A DNA stretch of 64,000 bases. Source: JBBRHQ01 sp963840235. Lineage in GTDB: Bacteria; Actinomycetota; Thermoleophilia; Solirubrobacterales; 70-9. Position numbers and translations under genes: made by a program. The notes beneath the pieces are model-generated. The model searched no databases. It saw only the letters and a list, made by a program, of their open reading frames with translations, and had not been told where the DNA came from. The stretch is taken from assembly GCA_963840235.1 (NCBI GenBank), contig CAWIYC010000001.1, forward strand, positions 124,001 through 188,000, written 5' to 3'. Below are positions 26,363-35,975 of this stretch, one piece after another. Every line of letters starts with the position of its first letter. Positions within the stretch are counted from its first letter, which is position 1.

Positions 26363-26381
26363 TGACTGAGCACAAGGTCAG
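26363..26381. promoter_or_regulatory. operator-like site 2 of a near-identical pair
   Basis: TGACTGAGCACAAGGTCAG repeats site 1 in the same orientation, 81 bases away. It lies just downstream of a possible -10 box TACTTT (26354-26359) and 11 bases before the Rieske start codon, where a bound repressor would block transcription start of the rightward operon. Confidence 0.6.
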
Positions 26382-26391
26382 GACATCGTCC

Positions 26392-27585
26392 ATGCATTCC
26401 GATTCCCTCAGCGCCCCCACCTCAGACGCTCCCGAGGCGATCGCGGCCGGCATCCCGGTCGAGGGCGGTCACGGCTATGCCGGCGAAGGCGCGGCGCTGG
26501 AGCCGCGCCTCTACTTCGATCCGGAGGCCGCCGCACTCGAGCAGTCGGCGATCTTCGAGCGCACCTGGCAGCTCGCCGGCCACGTCAGCGACCTGCCCGA
26601 GAAGGGCTCCTACATCACCGCCAGCGCCGGCTCGCAATCGCTGATCGTGATCCGCGGCAAGGACGACGAGCTGCGGGCCTTCCGCAATGTCTGCCGCCAC
26701 CGTGGCCGCCGGCTCCTCGGCGACGCCGCCGGTTGCGCCCGCGCGATCCGTTGCGCCTACCACGGCTGGACCTACGCTCTCGACGGCTCGCTCCTCGGCG
26801 CTCCTGAACTGCGCGGCTTCCCGGGTGGCCTCGACCGTCCCCGGCTCGGCCTCCACGGCGCCGGGGTGGAGGTGCTCTGCGGCCTCGTCTTCGTCAACCT
26901 CGACCCCGAGGCGACCCCGCTGGCCGAGCTCGTCGGCGACCTCCCGCAGCGGCTCGAGCGCTACGACATCCCCTCGCTGGTGCGGGCCGACGGAGGCAAC
27001 GACACCTTCCAGGGGGCCAACTGGAAGGTGATCGCCGACAACTACCTCGAGGGCTATCACGTGCCGATCGCCCACCCCGGGCTGATGCGGCTGCTCGACT
27101 ACGAGCGCTACATCCCGGACATCGCCGAGAACTTCGTCTGGTTCGAGGCGCCGATGCGGGAGAAGCCCTCCGAGAACCGGACCGAGCGGCTCTACCAGCG
27201 GCTGGTGCGGCCGATGGGCAAGCTCACCGACGCCGACCGCGACGTCTGGCGCTACGTCTTCATCTACCCGAACACGGCGCTCGACCTCTACCCCGACCAG
27301 GTCGGCTACTGGCAGATCAACCCGGTGGGACCGAACCGCAGCCGCGACCAGTTCGCGCTACTGCGGCCGCGCGAGGAGGGGCTGCGCGACCGCCTCATCC
27401 GGCGCCTCAACGACCGCGTCAACGACCTGGTCAACGACGAGGACGTCGAGCTGGTCGAGGCCGTCCAGCGCGGCCTGCAGACGAGCGGCTACCGCTGCGG
27501 CCCGCTGAACCAGCGCGAGGCCGCGGTCGGCTGGCTCGCATCGAAGGTACGCGCCGACCTCGCCGCCGCCGGAGAGCGCCCTTGA
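26392..27585 (+). CDS. Rieske non-haem iron oxygenase, alpha subunit
   Basis: The 397-residue protein has a Rieske [2Fe-2S] site CRH (Cys101, His103) and CAYH (Cys121, His124), then the mononuclear iron site with bridging Asp216 and His223/His228 in DNYLEGYHVPIAHPG. That last motif resembles oxygenases acting on quaternary amines and small acids (choline, glycine betaine, carnitine), which fits the surrounding amine genes, but the substrate is not determined. The ATG at 26392 is chosen; an alternative ATG at 26362 lies inside operator site 2. No reductase gene is in the window. Confidence 0.92.
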   Translation: MHSDSLSAPTSDAPEAIAAGIPVEGGHGYAGEGAALEPRLYFDPEAAALEQSAIFERTWQLAGHVSDLPEKGSYITASAGSQSLIVIRGKDDELRAFRNVCRHRGRRLLGDAAGCARAIRCAYHGWTYALDGSLLGAPELRGFPGGLDRPRLGLHGAGVEVLCGLVFVNLDPEATPLAELVGDLPQRLERYDIPSLVRADGGNDTFQGANWKVIADNYLEGYHVPIAHPGLMRLLDYERYIPDIAENFVWFEAPMREKPSENRTERLYQRLVRPMGKLTDADRDVWRYVFIYPNTALDLYPDQVGYWQINPVGPNRSRDQFALLRPREEGLRDRLIRRLNDRVNDLVNDEDVELVEAVQRGLQTSGYRCGPLNQREAAVGWLASKVRADLAAAGERP

Positions 27586-28262
27586 GCGCTCGCCCTGCGA
27601 CCGCCTCCTCCCGGTCGCTCCAGGAGAACGGCTCCGGTTCTTCCCCCGAGCAGGAGCAGGTCTCCGGCGCCCGCGAGCGGATTCTCTCGGCAGCGGTCTC
27701 GCGGATCGCCAGCGAGGGTATCGACGACGTCCGCATCGCCCGGATCGCGGTGGACGCGGGCGTCTCTCCGGCGCTGATTCATTACCACTTCGACTCGCGC
27801 GAGACGCTCCTGGCCGAGGCGCTCTCCTACTCGTATGTCCGGATCGGCAGCGAGAGGATCCCCGAGCGCGAGGCGCCCGACCTCTCGACCGAGGAGCGGA
27901 TGCGGCGCATGCTCGACGACTACCTGCCGCTCCCCGGGGACCAGCGCCAGGACTGGATGCTCTGGATCGAGCTCTGGCTGCGGACGATCCGCCACCCGGA
28001 GCTCGGGCCCACCCTCGCCCGACTCTACTCCGACATGCACGGCTGGATCCGCAAGACGATCGCCGAAGACTCAGCGGCCGCCGGCCGCGACCCCGACGAC
28101 TTCGCCGATCGCCTGCTGGCGCTGATCGACGGCTGCGGCGTGCGAATGCTGAGCGGCGATCCGGCGATGAGCCTGGACCGTATGCGCGCCCTCGTCTGGT
28201 CGTTCATCGCCGCCGAGATGGGGTACCACCGGGACCCGGCGCTCGAGGCTGGGGGAGCTTGA
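27582..28262 (+). CDS. TetR family transcriptional regulator
   Basis: The 226-residue product has an N-terminal helix-turn-helix (about residues 28-75) with RIARIAVDAGVSPALIHYHF, the usual TetR DNA-binding core, and a ligand-binding C-terminal helical domain that resembles the BetI/RutR-like C_6 type. It starts at TTG overlapping the Rieske stop (TTGA), with GGAG upstream. Being inside the catabolic operon next to two repeated operator-like sites suggests local control with a pathway ligand as inducer. Confidence 0.9.
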   Translation: MSARPATASSRSLQENGSGSSPEQEQVSGARERILSAAVSRIASEGIDDVRIARIAVDAGVSPALIHYHFDSRETLLAEALSYSYVRIGSERIPEREAPDLSTEERMRRMLDDYLPLPGDQRQDWMLWIELWLRTIRHPELGPTLARLYSDMHGWIRKTIAEDSAAAGRDPDDFADRLLALIDGCGVRMLSGDPAMSLDRMRALVWSFIAAEMGYHRDPALEAGGA

Positions 28263-28265
28263 GGG

Positions 28266-29567
28266 ATGGGCGCCGGGCGCGGCACCGGGGCGGACGGAGC
28301 GCTGGACCTGGCGGCGATTGCGAATGCGACCACCCGCCGCCGCTTCCTCCGCGGCGCCGCCGCGACCGCCGCCGGCCTTTACGGCGTGACCGCGCTCGGC
28401 GCCTGCAAGGACACCACCCTGCCGGCCGGGACCCTGTCGCCGGACCGAGGGCCCGGGGGCCTGCCCCTGGGGCGCCCTTGGGACCCTGTGACCTTTCCCA
28501 TCTATAGGGACAACCGCCCGATCCCTTCCGGACTGAAGCCCGAGAAGGGGCCGCTGAAGCTCTACAACTGGTCCGAGTACATCAACCGGGCGGTCGTGGA
28601 CTCCTTCGGGAAGAAGTACGGAGTCGACGTCGAGGTCAGCACCTTCGGCACGATCGAGGAGGCGATAGCGAAGCTGGCAAGCGGAGCGGTGCAGTTCGAC
28701 GTATTCGTGCCGTTGGTTCCCAACATCAGCCTGCTCGTCGCGGGGCGCATCGGGCAGCCGCTCAACCACTCCTACATCCCCAACCTGGAGGCAAACGTCT
28801 GGTCCTCGCTGGTCGACCCCTGGTACGACGGCGGGTCTCGCTACACCGTCCCATACACGACATATACGACCGGGATCGGCTGGCGGAACGACAAGCTGCC
28901 CGACTTCGACCCGTACCGGATGGCGAATCCGTACGAGGCGTTCTGGCGCTCTCAGGACATCTCGGGCAAGGTCGGCATGGTCGACGATCAGCGCGATGCG
29001 ATCTCGCTCTCGCTCCTTCGGATGGGCCAGACCGATATCAACACCGACAGCGAGAAGCAGGTGAACGCTGCCGCGGAGGGCCTGACCGAACTCGTCGGCA
29101 GCGTCAACCTGAAGTTCGCCGGCAACGACTACCAGCGACTGATCGACGGCTCCTCCTGGCTCCAGCAGGCGTGGTCGGGCGACATGGCGGCGATCGAGTT
29201 CTACCTGCCGAAGGGCCTTTCATCGGAGGTCTTCAGCTACTGGTGGCCGGAGGACGGCCGGGGGCTGATCGCCAACGACACGTTCATGGTCCTGGGCGGG
29301 GCGCAGAACCCCGTCCTCGGACACCTCTTCCTCAACCACATGCTCGACCTCGACGTGGCGCTGAAGAACTACGAGTACACGGTCTACCAGCAGCCGCTGA
29401 ACGGGTTCACGGTGAAGCGGGTGCTGGAAACGGGAATCGTCCCCAAGAATCTCTCGACGACGATCGTGCGCGAGGAGCAGTTCAAGTACGGATACGCCCA
29501 GGCGGCGCTTAGCCAGCTCGGGCTGGTCGTCTGGCAGCAGGCCTGGGCAAAGGTGAAGTCCACTTGA
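28266..29567 (+). CDS. polyamine-type ABC transporter substrate-binding lipoprotein (PotD-like)
   Basis: The 433-residue protein begins with a twin-arginine signal (TTRRRFLRGAAATAAG, residues 20-36) followed by a lipobox ending ALGAC, so it is probably a Tat-exported lipoprotein. The mature domain has LKLYNWSEYINRAVVDSFGK, the opening typical of PotD/PotF spermidine-putrescine binders. Relatives also bind opines, GABA-like amines and betaines, so the ligand is open. It starts three bases after the TetR stop and is followed by two permeases and an ATPase. Confidence 0.9.
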   Translation: MGAGRGTGADGALDLAAIANATTRRRFLRGAAATAAGLYGVTALGACKDTTLPAGTLSPDRGPGGLPLGRPWDPVTFPIYRDNRPIPSGLKPEKGPLKLYNWSEYINRAVVDSFGKKYGVDVEVSTFGTIEEAIAKLASGAVQFDVFVPLVPNISLLVAGRIGQPLNHSYIPNLEANVWSSLVDPWYDGGSRYTVPYTTYTTGIGWRNDKLPDFDPYRMANPYEAFWRSQDISGKVGMVDDQRDAISLSLLRMGQTDINTDSEKQVNAAAEGLTELVGSVNLKFAGNDYQRLIDGSSWLQQAWSGDMAAIEFYLPKGLSSEVFSYWWPEDGRGLIANDTFMVLGGAQNPVLGHLFLNHMLDLDVALKNYEYTVYQQPLNGFTVKRVLETGIVPKNLSTTIVREEQFKYGYAQAALSQLGLVVWQQAWAKVKST

Positions 29568-30448
29568 GCTATCCGCGCTGGTACTGGCGGGGATTCGCCT
29601 TCCCCGGCGTCCTCTGGCTGGTCCTGTTCGTCGTCGTCCCCGCCTACGCCGTCCTCTCGGTCGCGGCGGGCTCGATCGACTCGCTGCTGCAGCCGGTGCC
29701 GATCTGGAATCCGCTCGAGTGGAACGTCGGCTTCCTCAAGCAAGCGTTCACCGAGATCGTCCCCGGGGGGATCTACTGGCCGGCGGTCCGCAACACCTTC
29801 CTCTTCGTCATCTGCTCGCTGGCGCTGTGCTTTGCGATCGGCTACCCGGTCGCCTACTACATCGCCCGTCACGCCGGCCGCACCAAGGCGCTGCTGCTGG
29901 CGCTGCTGGTGATCCCGTTCTGGGTCAGCTACCTGATGCGGATGCTGGCCTGGATCGGGCTGCTCTCCCCCGACGGCTATGTCAACGAGGTGCTGGGATG
30001 GTTCGGGATCAGCAACCCGCCGGCCTGGCTCGACGGCAACCCGTTCTCGGTCGTCGCCGCCCTCACCTACGGCTACATCCCCTACTTCATCCTTCCGGTC
30101 TTCGCCGGGCTCGACCGCCTCGACGAGCGCATGCTCGAGGCGGCCCGGGACCTCGGCGCGTCCAGGGTGCGGACCTTCCTGCGGGTGACCCTGCCGCTGA
30201 GCTGGCCGAGCATCCTCGCCGGCAGCGCCCTGATCGTGCTGCCGATGTTCGGCGACTACTACACCAACGACCTGATCTCGGGCTCGCCCAACACAAACAT
30301 GATCGGCAACAGCATCAACCTGCTCGTCCAGGGCGGCCCGGAGAAGAACCTCGGCGCCTCGTTGGTGCTGGTGATGATGACCCTGCTGGCGATCGCGATG
30401 CTCTATTACATCTGGGAGACCGCCCGCCAGACGAAGAGGCTCTCGTGA
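29564..30448 (+). CDS. ABC transporter permease (PotB-like)
   Basis: The 294-residue protein has six hydrophobic segments and the permease EAA loop, seen as EAARDLGASRVRTFLRVTLPL near residue 195. It pairs with the next permease to form the membrane channel of the polyamine-type importer. Its TTG start overlaps the stop of the binding-protein gene (TTGA). An initial PGVLWLVLFVVVPAYAVLS is typical of the PotB/CysTW group. Confidence 0.92.
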   Translation: MSYPRWYWRGFAFPGVLWLVLFVVVPAYAVLSVAAGSIDSLLQPVPIWNPLEWNVGFLKQAFTEIVPGGIYWPAVRNTFLFVICSLALCFAIGYPVAYYIARHAGRTKALLLALLVIPFWVSYLMRMLAWIGLLSPDGYVNEVLGWFGISNPPAWLDGNPFSVVAALTYGYIPYFILPVFAGLDRLDERMLEAARDLGASRVRTFLRVTLPLSWPSILAGSALIVLPMFGDYYTNDLISGSPNTNMIGNSINLLVQGGPEKNLGASLVLVMMTLLAIAMLYYIWETARQTKRLS

Positions 30449-31353
30449 GCGCACGGCTGGCGACCTGGATCCGCAACCCCTGGGGCAAGCCCCGCTTCCT
30501 GGCCGCCGCGACCTGGCTCTACATGGCCTGGGCGCTGGTCCCGGTCGCCGCCGCGATCCTCTTCTCCTTCAACGACGGCCGCTCGCGCAGCATCTGGCAG
30601 GGCTTCTCGATCCGCTGGTGGTGGGGCGACGACACCCTCTCGGTCTTCCACGACCCCACCTACACCGACGCCCTCGTCCACAGCGTCGAGCTGGCGGCGC
30701 TGGCGATGGCGATCGCGACCCCGCTCGGGTTCCTGCTCGCGCTGGGGCTCGCGCGCTGGCGGGGACGGGGCTCGGGCACCTCGAACTTCCTCATGCTGAT
30801 CCCGCTGGTGACCCCCGAGCTGGCGATGGCGGTGGCGCTGTTCCTGGTCTTCACCCAGCTCGCGATCCTGCCCTTCTCGGCGATCCACCTGGGGACCACC
30901 GCGCAGGTTGTGGGGCAGGTGACCTTCTCGCTCTCCTTCGTCGTCGTCATCGTCCGCAGCCGGCTGGCTTCCATCGGGCCCGAGTACGAGGAGGCGGCGC
31001 GCGACCTCGGCGCGACCCCTCGGCAGGCGCTGAGAACGGTGCTGTTCCCGCTGCTGCTGCCGGCGCTCCTCTCGAGCGCGATGATCGTCTTCGCCCTCTC
31101 GATCGACGACTTCGTCGTCACCCAGTACATGTCTTCGGACCAGTCGACGACGACGATCCCGATGTACCTATACGCCAACGCCCGCGGCGGCAGCACCACG
31201 CCGGCGCTGAACGCCCTGGCGACGATCCTCGTCCTGGTGACGCTGATCGGGATCGCAGGGGCCTACATGATCCTGCGCATGTTCAGCAAGCGCTCGGAGG
31301 CGGTCGGCACGACCGAGACCGTGACCCAGCTATCGGGACTGGAGGCAGGATGA
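30445..31353 (+). CDS. ABC transporter permease (PotC-like)
   Basis: The 302-residue partner permease has six hydrophobic segments and an EAA loop, EEAARDLGATPRQALRTVLFP, near residue 185. Its first segment ends in FSFNDGRSR, as in PotC/YdcV proteins. The GTG start overlaps the previous stop by four bases, and its own stop overlaps the ATPase start in the same way, so the importer subunits are translationally coupled. Confidence 0.92.
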   Translation: MSARLATWIRNPWGKPRFLAAATWLYMAWALVPVAAAILFSFNDGRSRSIWQGFSIRWWWGDDTLSVFHDPTYTDALVHSVELAALAMAIATPLGFLLALGLARWRGRGSGTSNFLMLIPLVTPELAMAVALFLVFTQLAILPFSAIHLGTTAQVVGQVTFSLSFVVVIVRSRLASIGPEYEEAARDLGATPRQALRTVLFPLLLPALLSSAMIVFALSIDDFVVTQYMSSDQSTTTIPMYLYANARGGSTTPALNALATILVLVTLIGIAGAYMILRMFSKRSEAVGTTETVTQLSGLEAG

Positions 31354-32534
31354 GCGATACCGAGAAGACAGACGAGGAGGAGATGGGCAAATTGGAAGGC
31401 GGTGCGGTCGACCTTCGGGGCCTCAGCAAGGACTTCGACGGAGCGGTCGCCGTTGACGGCATCGACCTCGCGATCAAGCCGGGGGAGTTCTTCTCCCTGC
31501 TCGGTCCCTCCGGATGCGGCAAGACGACGACGCTGCGGATGATCGCCGGGTTCGAGCGGCCGAGCGCGGGGGAGATCCTGCTCGACGGCAACGACCTCTC
31601 GCAGGTCCCGCCTGACAAGCGCAACGTCAACACCGTCTTCCAGAGCTACGCCCTGTTCCCGCACCTCGACGTGATCGAGAACGTCTCCTTCGGGCTGCGA
31701 TGGCAAAAGGTTGGCAAGGGGGAGGCGAGGCGCAGGGCCACCGAGGCGCTGGAGCTGGTCGAGCTCGGCCACCTGGCGAAGCGCCGTCCGAATCAGCTGT
31801 CCGGCGGACAGCAGCAGCGGGTCGCGCTGGCCCGGGCGCTGGTGCTGCGACCCGCGGTCCTGCTCCTCGACGAGCCGCTGGGGGCGCTCGACGCGAAGAT
31901 CCGAAAGCAGCTGCGGGCCGAGCTCAAGGGGCTCCAGGAGGAGGTTGGGATCACCTTCATCTTCGTCACCCACGACCAGGAGGAGGCGCTCAGCATGAGT
32001 GACCGGATCGCGGTGATGAACCGCGGCCGGGTGGATCAGGTCGGCACCCCGCGCGACGTCTACGAGAGCCCGACGACCGTGTTCGTCGCCGACTTCCTCG
32101 GCATCGCCAACATGATGAGCGTCGAGGCTGCCGGCCCGGCAGAGGACGGCTGCGAGGTGCGCCTGGGCGAGTTCACCCTGCGTGCCTGTGGCGGCGATAC
32201 CTCGGTTCGCGGCGCTGCCAACGTCGTCGTCCGCCCGGAGCGGGTCGAGGTGCGGCCACACCAGGCGGAGCGGCCCGAGAACTGCCTTCCGGGCCTGGTT
32301 GACCAGACTGTCTACGTCGGCTCCTCGCTCCAGCTGATGGTTCGCCTCGCCAGCGGCGCCGTGATCCAGGCGACGATCTCCAACTTGGGAGCGGCTCCTG
32401 AGCACAACCAGGGGGACCCGGTGCTGGTCCATCTCCCGCCGCAGGCGCTGCGGGTGCTGGTTGGAGACCCGGGCGACACCGCCCACACGGTGACGACCGA
32501 GAACCCGGCCGCCGACGCCGAGGTGAGCGGATGA
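31350..32534 (+). CDS. ABC transporter ATP-binding protein (PotA-like)
   Basis: The 394-residue ATPase powers the importer. Walker A is GPSGCGKTTT near residue 52, the signature is LSGGQQQR, Walker B is LLLDEPLGALD and the switch is THDQEEAL. Residues from about 260 form the TOBE domain seen in PotA/UgpC-type ATPases. The ATG overlaps the PotC-like stop. A short acidic N-terminal extension (about 18 residues) precedes the domain. Confidence 0.94.
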   Translation: MSDTEKTDEEEMGKLEGGAVDLRGLSKDFDGAVAVDGIDLAIKPGEFFSLLGPSGCGKTTTLRMIAGFERPSAGEILLDGNDLSQVPPDKRNVNTVFQSYALFPHLDVIENVSFGLRWQKVGKGEARRRATEALELVELGHLAKRRPNQLSGGQQQRVALARALVLRPAVLLLDEPLGALDAKIRKQLRAELKGLQEEVGITFIFVTHDQEEALSMSDRIAVMNRGRVDQVGTPRDVYESPTTVFVADFLGIANMMSVEAAGPAEDGCEVRLGEFTLRACGGDTSVRGAANVVVRPERVEVRPHQAERPENCLPGLVDQTVYVGSSLQLMVRLASGAVIQATISNLGAAPEHNQGDPVLVHLPPQALRVLVGDPGDTAHTVTTENPAADAEVSG

Positions 32535-33841
32535 GCCGCGCCGACGTGGACGTGATCGTGGTCGGGGCCGGTCTCGCCGGGCTGACCGCGGCCCGCGAGC
32601 TTTCCGGTTCCGGCCTCGAGGTCCTCGTGCTCGAGGCGCGCGACCGGATCGGGGGCCGCACCTGGACAAAGGCCGACGCCCTGCCCGGGATTGGGCTCGA
32701 CATGGGGGCGATGTCGGTTGACTCGCGCCAACCGCTGATCACCGCGGAGGTCGCTCGCTACGGTCTCGTCACCGGCGAGGAGTTCCCCTTCGAGCCGCCG
32801 AACGTGTGGCGGCTCGGGGGCGAGCGCCTCGGGCCCGGGCTGCCGGTTCCGGTCTCGGAGCTGGCTGACCTCGAGCATCTGCTGGCCGAGGTCCACAACG
32901 CCGGTCGCCGGGTGGACGCCGACGCTCCCACCTCCGAGCAGGGCCTCGCCGACCTCGACATCCCGATCACCGAGTGGGTGCGGGGACTCGGGCTCGCGCC
33001 CGCGACTGAAGAGCTTGGGTCGGTCTTCGGCAGCTCGCTGATGTCGGGGGAGGCGGCCTCCTCCTCGATGTTGCTGATGGCCCGGCACCTGGCGGCGGCC
33101 GGGGGCATCTGGTCATTCCTCAGCGTCGACTACGCCGGCGTCGAAGGCGGAACCAGCGCGATCGCTGAGGCGATCGCCGGAGACGTCAGCGCCGAGATCC
33201 GCCTGGGCACCGAGGTCGAAGCGGTCGAGCACGACAGCGACAGTGCCGTGGTCCACGGCGCCACCGAGCCCCTGCGGTCGCGGGCGGTGATCCTGACGGC
33301 GCCGCTCAACGCGCTGCGGCGGATCGATCTCCGTCCCGGGCCATCGCAGCCGACGATGGCAGCCATCGAGGCCGGCAGCGCCAACCTGGGCGCCAAGTAC
33401 TGGGCGCTGGCGAAGGACGCGCCCGACGACTTTCACGCTCTCGGCGAGGCTCCCGGAGTCGACGTCGCCTCGACCTGGAAGCGGGTTCCGGAGGGGGTGC
33501 TGATCGTCGCCTTCGGCCGCGACGCCTCGAATCTCGACGGCGACGACACCGGCGCGGTTGAGGCCTCGCTGCGCCACTACCTGCCCGACCTCGAGTTGAC
33601 GGCATCGACCTGGCACAACTGGGCCGCCGACCCCTACGCCGGCGGGACCTGGGGCGGCTGGCGCCCGGGATGGGGGACCGGGGGCCTGCCCGAGCTGCTG
33701 GGCTCCGAGGCGCCGTTGCTGTTCGCGGGTTCGGAGACCGCTCAGCGCTGGCCTGGGTTCATGGAGGGCGCGATCGAGAGCGGGATGCAATCCTCGCGAC
33801 GACTGCTGGAAGACCTGGCGCCGGCGGCCGGAGCACGCTAG
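32531..33841 (+). CDS. flavin monoamine oxidase family protein
   Basis: The 436-residue flavoprotein has the FAD-binding motif VIVVGAGLAGLTAARELS at the N-terminus, the second family motif LEARDRIGGRTWT, and a C-terminal LLFAGSETAQRWPGFMEGAIESG that closes on the flavin. The family oxidises primary or secondary amines to imines, releasing peroxide. It starts at an ATG overlapping the ATPase stop, so amine uptake and oxidation are made together. The amine itself is not identifiable. Confidence 0.9.
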   Translation: MSRADVDVIVVGAGLAGLTAARELSGSGLEVLVLEARDRIGGRTWTKADALPGIGLDMGAMSVDSRQPLITAEVARYGLVTGEEFPFEPPNVWRLGGERLGPGLPVPVSELADLEHLLAEVHNAGRRVDADAPTSEQGLADLDIPITEWVRGLGLAPATEELGSVFGSSLMSGEAASSSMLLMARHLAAAGGIWSFLSVDYAGVEGGTSAIAEAIAGDVSAEIRLGTEVEAVEHDSDSAVVHGATEPLRSRAVILTAPLNALRRIDLRPGPSQPTMAAIEAGSANLGAKYWALAKDAPDDFHALGEAPGVDVASTWKRVPEGVLIVAFGRDASNLDGDDTGAVEASLRHYLPDLELTASTWHNWAADPYAGGTWGGWRPGWGTGGLPELLGSEAPLLFAGSETAQRWPGFMEGAIESGMQSSRRLLEDLAPAAGAR

Positions 33842-35925
33842 TGAAAACCGCCACTGCATCCGCCTCCCGGCGCCAGCTGGGGAGCCTCTATGACCCGCGA
33901 TCGCTGGCGATCGTCGGCGCCTCGGCTGATCCGATGAAGTGGGGACACCTGATGGCCCGCGACGCGCTGCTCGGCGCCGGCCGCCGCCGGGTTTACCTGG
34001 TCAACGCCAAAGGTGGCGAGATCCTCGGGCAGACCGCCTACAGGTCGGCGACCGAGCTGCCTGAGCCCCCGGAGCTGGTCGTTCTCACTGTCCCTGAGAG
34101 CCGCTTCGAGGAGGCCGTCGCCGACGCGCTCGGGGCCGGGGCCCGCGCCCTGGTAGCGATCACGGCCGGCCTCGCCGAAGGCGGGGGGGAGGGCCGCGCC
34201 CGCGAGCGGGCGGTGGTCGAGGGGGTGCGAGAGGCCGGCGCCGTAATGCTCGGCCCCAACTGCGGGGGAGTTGCGGACACCGGCGCCGAGCTCGATCTGG
34301 GGCTCGGTGGCCCGACCGCGGGGCCGATCGGCTTGATCAGCCAGAGCGGAAACGTCGCCCTGGAGCTGGCGCGGATGGCCGCCGGCATCGGCCTCGGCTT
34401 TACGCGGGTCGCGTCGATCGGCAACCAGGCCGACCTCGAGGTCGCAGATCTCGTCGCCGACCTTGGAAGCCACGAGGCGACGAGGGTGATCGCCCTCTAC
34501 GTCGAGGACTTCCGCCACGGCAGGGCGCTGGCGGAGGCGATTCTCGAGGCCGGCAAGCCAGTGATCGTGCTGGCGGCCGGTGCCAGCGAGGCGGGCGCGC
34601 GCGCCGCGACGTCCCACACCGGGGCGCTGGTCAGCGACCTCGCCGTCGTCGATGCTGCCTGTCGCGAGGCCGGAGCCGTGCGAGTCAACTCGCTGGCCGA
34701 GGTGGTCCACGTCGCGAAGGTGCTGCTGCACGGCAACCGCGCGGCCGGGCCTCGGGTTGCGATCGTCACCGACGGCGGCGGCCACGGCGTCATCGCCGCG
34801 GACCTGGCCAACGGCGCCGGGCTCGTACTCCCGACCCTGAGCGAGGGGCTTCAGCGGCGGATCCTGGACAAGCTCCCGGGGAGGCCGGTCACCGAGAACC
34901 CGCTCGACCTCGCCGGCGCAGGCGACGAGGACCTGCACAGCTACGAACGGGTGATCGGGGAGATCGGAGATTCCGATGAGGTCGATTCGGTGATCCTCAC
35001 CGGCTACTTCGGCGGCTACAGCGTCGAGGCCGGCGAGGGAGCCGACGCCGAGGAGCGCGAGTCCGAGGTTGCGCTGCGGATGGCGGCGGCGGCGGAGCGA
35101 AGCGGCATCCCCCTCCTGGCCCAGACGATGCACTGGGACTCGTCCCCGGCGATCGCCCTGCGCGATTCGGGCGTTCCCATCTTTGCCCGGATCGATGACG
35201 CGATCACGGCGCTGGGCCGGATCGTCGACACGCCACCCCCCGAGCGCGGCGGCATCCTGTCGCTTCCCTCGCCGCAGACCCCGATCGAGGGCGAGGGCTA
35301 CTGGGTGGCGCGTGATGCGATCTCCGGCGCGGGGGTTCCGTTGGCCGAGTCCCGGCGGGTCGAGACCCGGGACGAGGCGCTCGAGGCGGCGGACGCGATC
35401 GGCTACCCGGTGGCGTTGAAGGCGACCGACGTCCTGCACAAGTCGGACCTCGGGGGGGTCGCGCTCGGGCTAGCCGACGACGCAGCCCTCTGCGAGGCCT
35501 TCGACTCGATGGCCGGGATCGGCAGCGGCTCCTACGCGGTCGAGCGGATGGCGCCCGTCGACGACGGTGTCGAGCTGCTGCTGGGGAGCCGCCGCGACCC
35601 GCGCTTCGGCCCGGTCGTCGCGGTCGGGATCGGCGGCGTCTATGCGGAGATTCTCGACGACGTCGCCATCGGGCTGGCGCCGTTGGGCCCCGAAGAGGCG
35701 GATCGGTTGCTGCGATCCCTCCGCGGCGCGCCCCTCCTGCTGGGGGCGCGCGGCCGGGCGCAGCTCGACCTCGCCGCCGCCGCTTCGGCGGCCACGGCCC
35801 TCTCGAACCTTGCCGCAGCCCACCCCGAGATATCCGAGATCGAGATCAACCCACTTCTCGTGCTCGAGCAGGGGGTGCTCGGGCTCGACGCGCGGATCGT
35901 CCGTGCCGGACCGGCGCCGGCCTGA
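33841..35925 (+). CDS. acyl-CoA/acetate-CoA synthetase, ADP-forming, single chain
   Basis: The 694-residue protein joins the CoA-binding/ligase half (SLAIVGASADPMKWGH at residue 18, GPNCGGV, IGLISQSGNVA, and the phosphohistidine loop ATSHTGALVSD near 258) to an ATP-grasp half from about 485 (ALKATDVLHKSDLGGVALGL). Such enzymes interconvert acyl-CoA and acid with ADP and phosphate. No GNAT domain is attached. The GTG start shares a base with the amine oxidase stop (TAGTG). In context it would activate the carboxylic acid released by the pathway. Confidence 0.88.
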   Translation: MKTATASASRRQLGSLYDPRSLAIVGASADPMKWGHLMARDALLGAGRRRVYLVNAKGGEILGQTAYRSATELPEPPELVVLTVPESRFEEAVADALGAGARALVAITAGLAEGGGEGRARERAVVEGVREAGAVMLGPNCGGVADTGAELDLGLGGPTAGPIGLISQSGNVALELARMAAGIGLGFTRVASIGNQADLEVADLVADLGSHEATRVIALYVEDFRHGRALAEAILEAGKPVIVLAAGASEAGARAATSHTGALVSDLAVVDAACREAGAVRVNSLAEVVHVAKVLLHGNRAAGPRVAIVTDGGGHGVIAADLANGAGLVLPTLSEGLQRRILDKLPGRPVTENPLDLAGAGDEDLHSYERVIGEIGDSDEVDSVILTGYFGGYSVEAGEGADAEERESEVALRMAAAAERSGIPLLAQTMHWDSSPAIALRDSGVPIFARIDDAITALGRIVDTPPPERGGILSLPSPQTPIEGEGYWVARDAISGAGVPLAESRRVETRDEALEAADAIGYPVALKATDVLHKSDLGGVALGLADDAALCEAFDSMAGIGSGSYAVERMAPVDDGVELLLGSRRDPRFGPVVAVGIGGVYAEILDDVAIGLAPLGPEEADRLLRSLRGAPLLLGARGRAQLDLAAAASAATALSNLAAAHPEISEIEINPLLVLEQGVLGLDARIVRAGPAPA

Positions 35926-35975
35926 CCAAACCACCCGGCAACACCACGACCAACCAAGGAACCAAGGAGCACGGA

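Noticed and set aside
26362..26391. ATG 26362 as the Rieske gene start
   Set aside because: It lies inside operator-like site 2 and only two bases after the TACTTT box; the ATG at 26392 fits better, though the choice is not certain.
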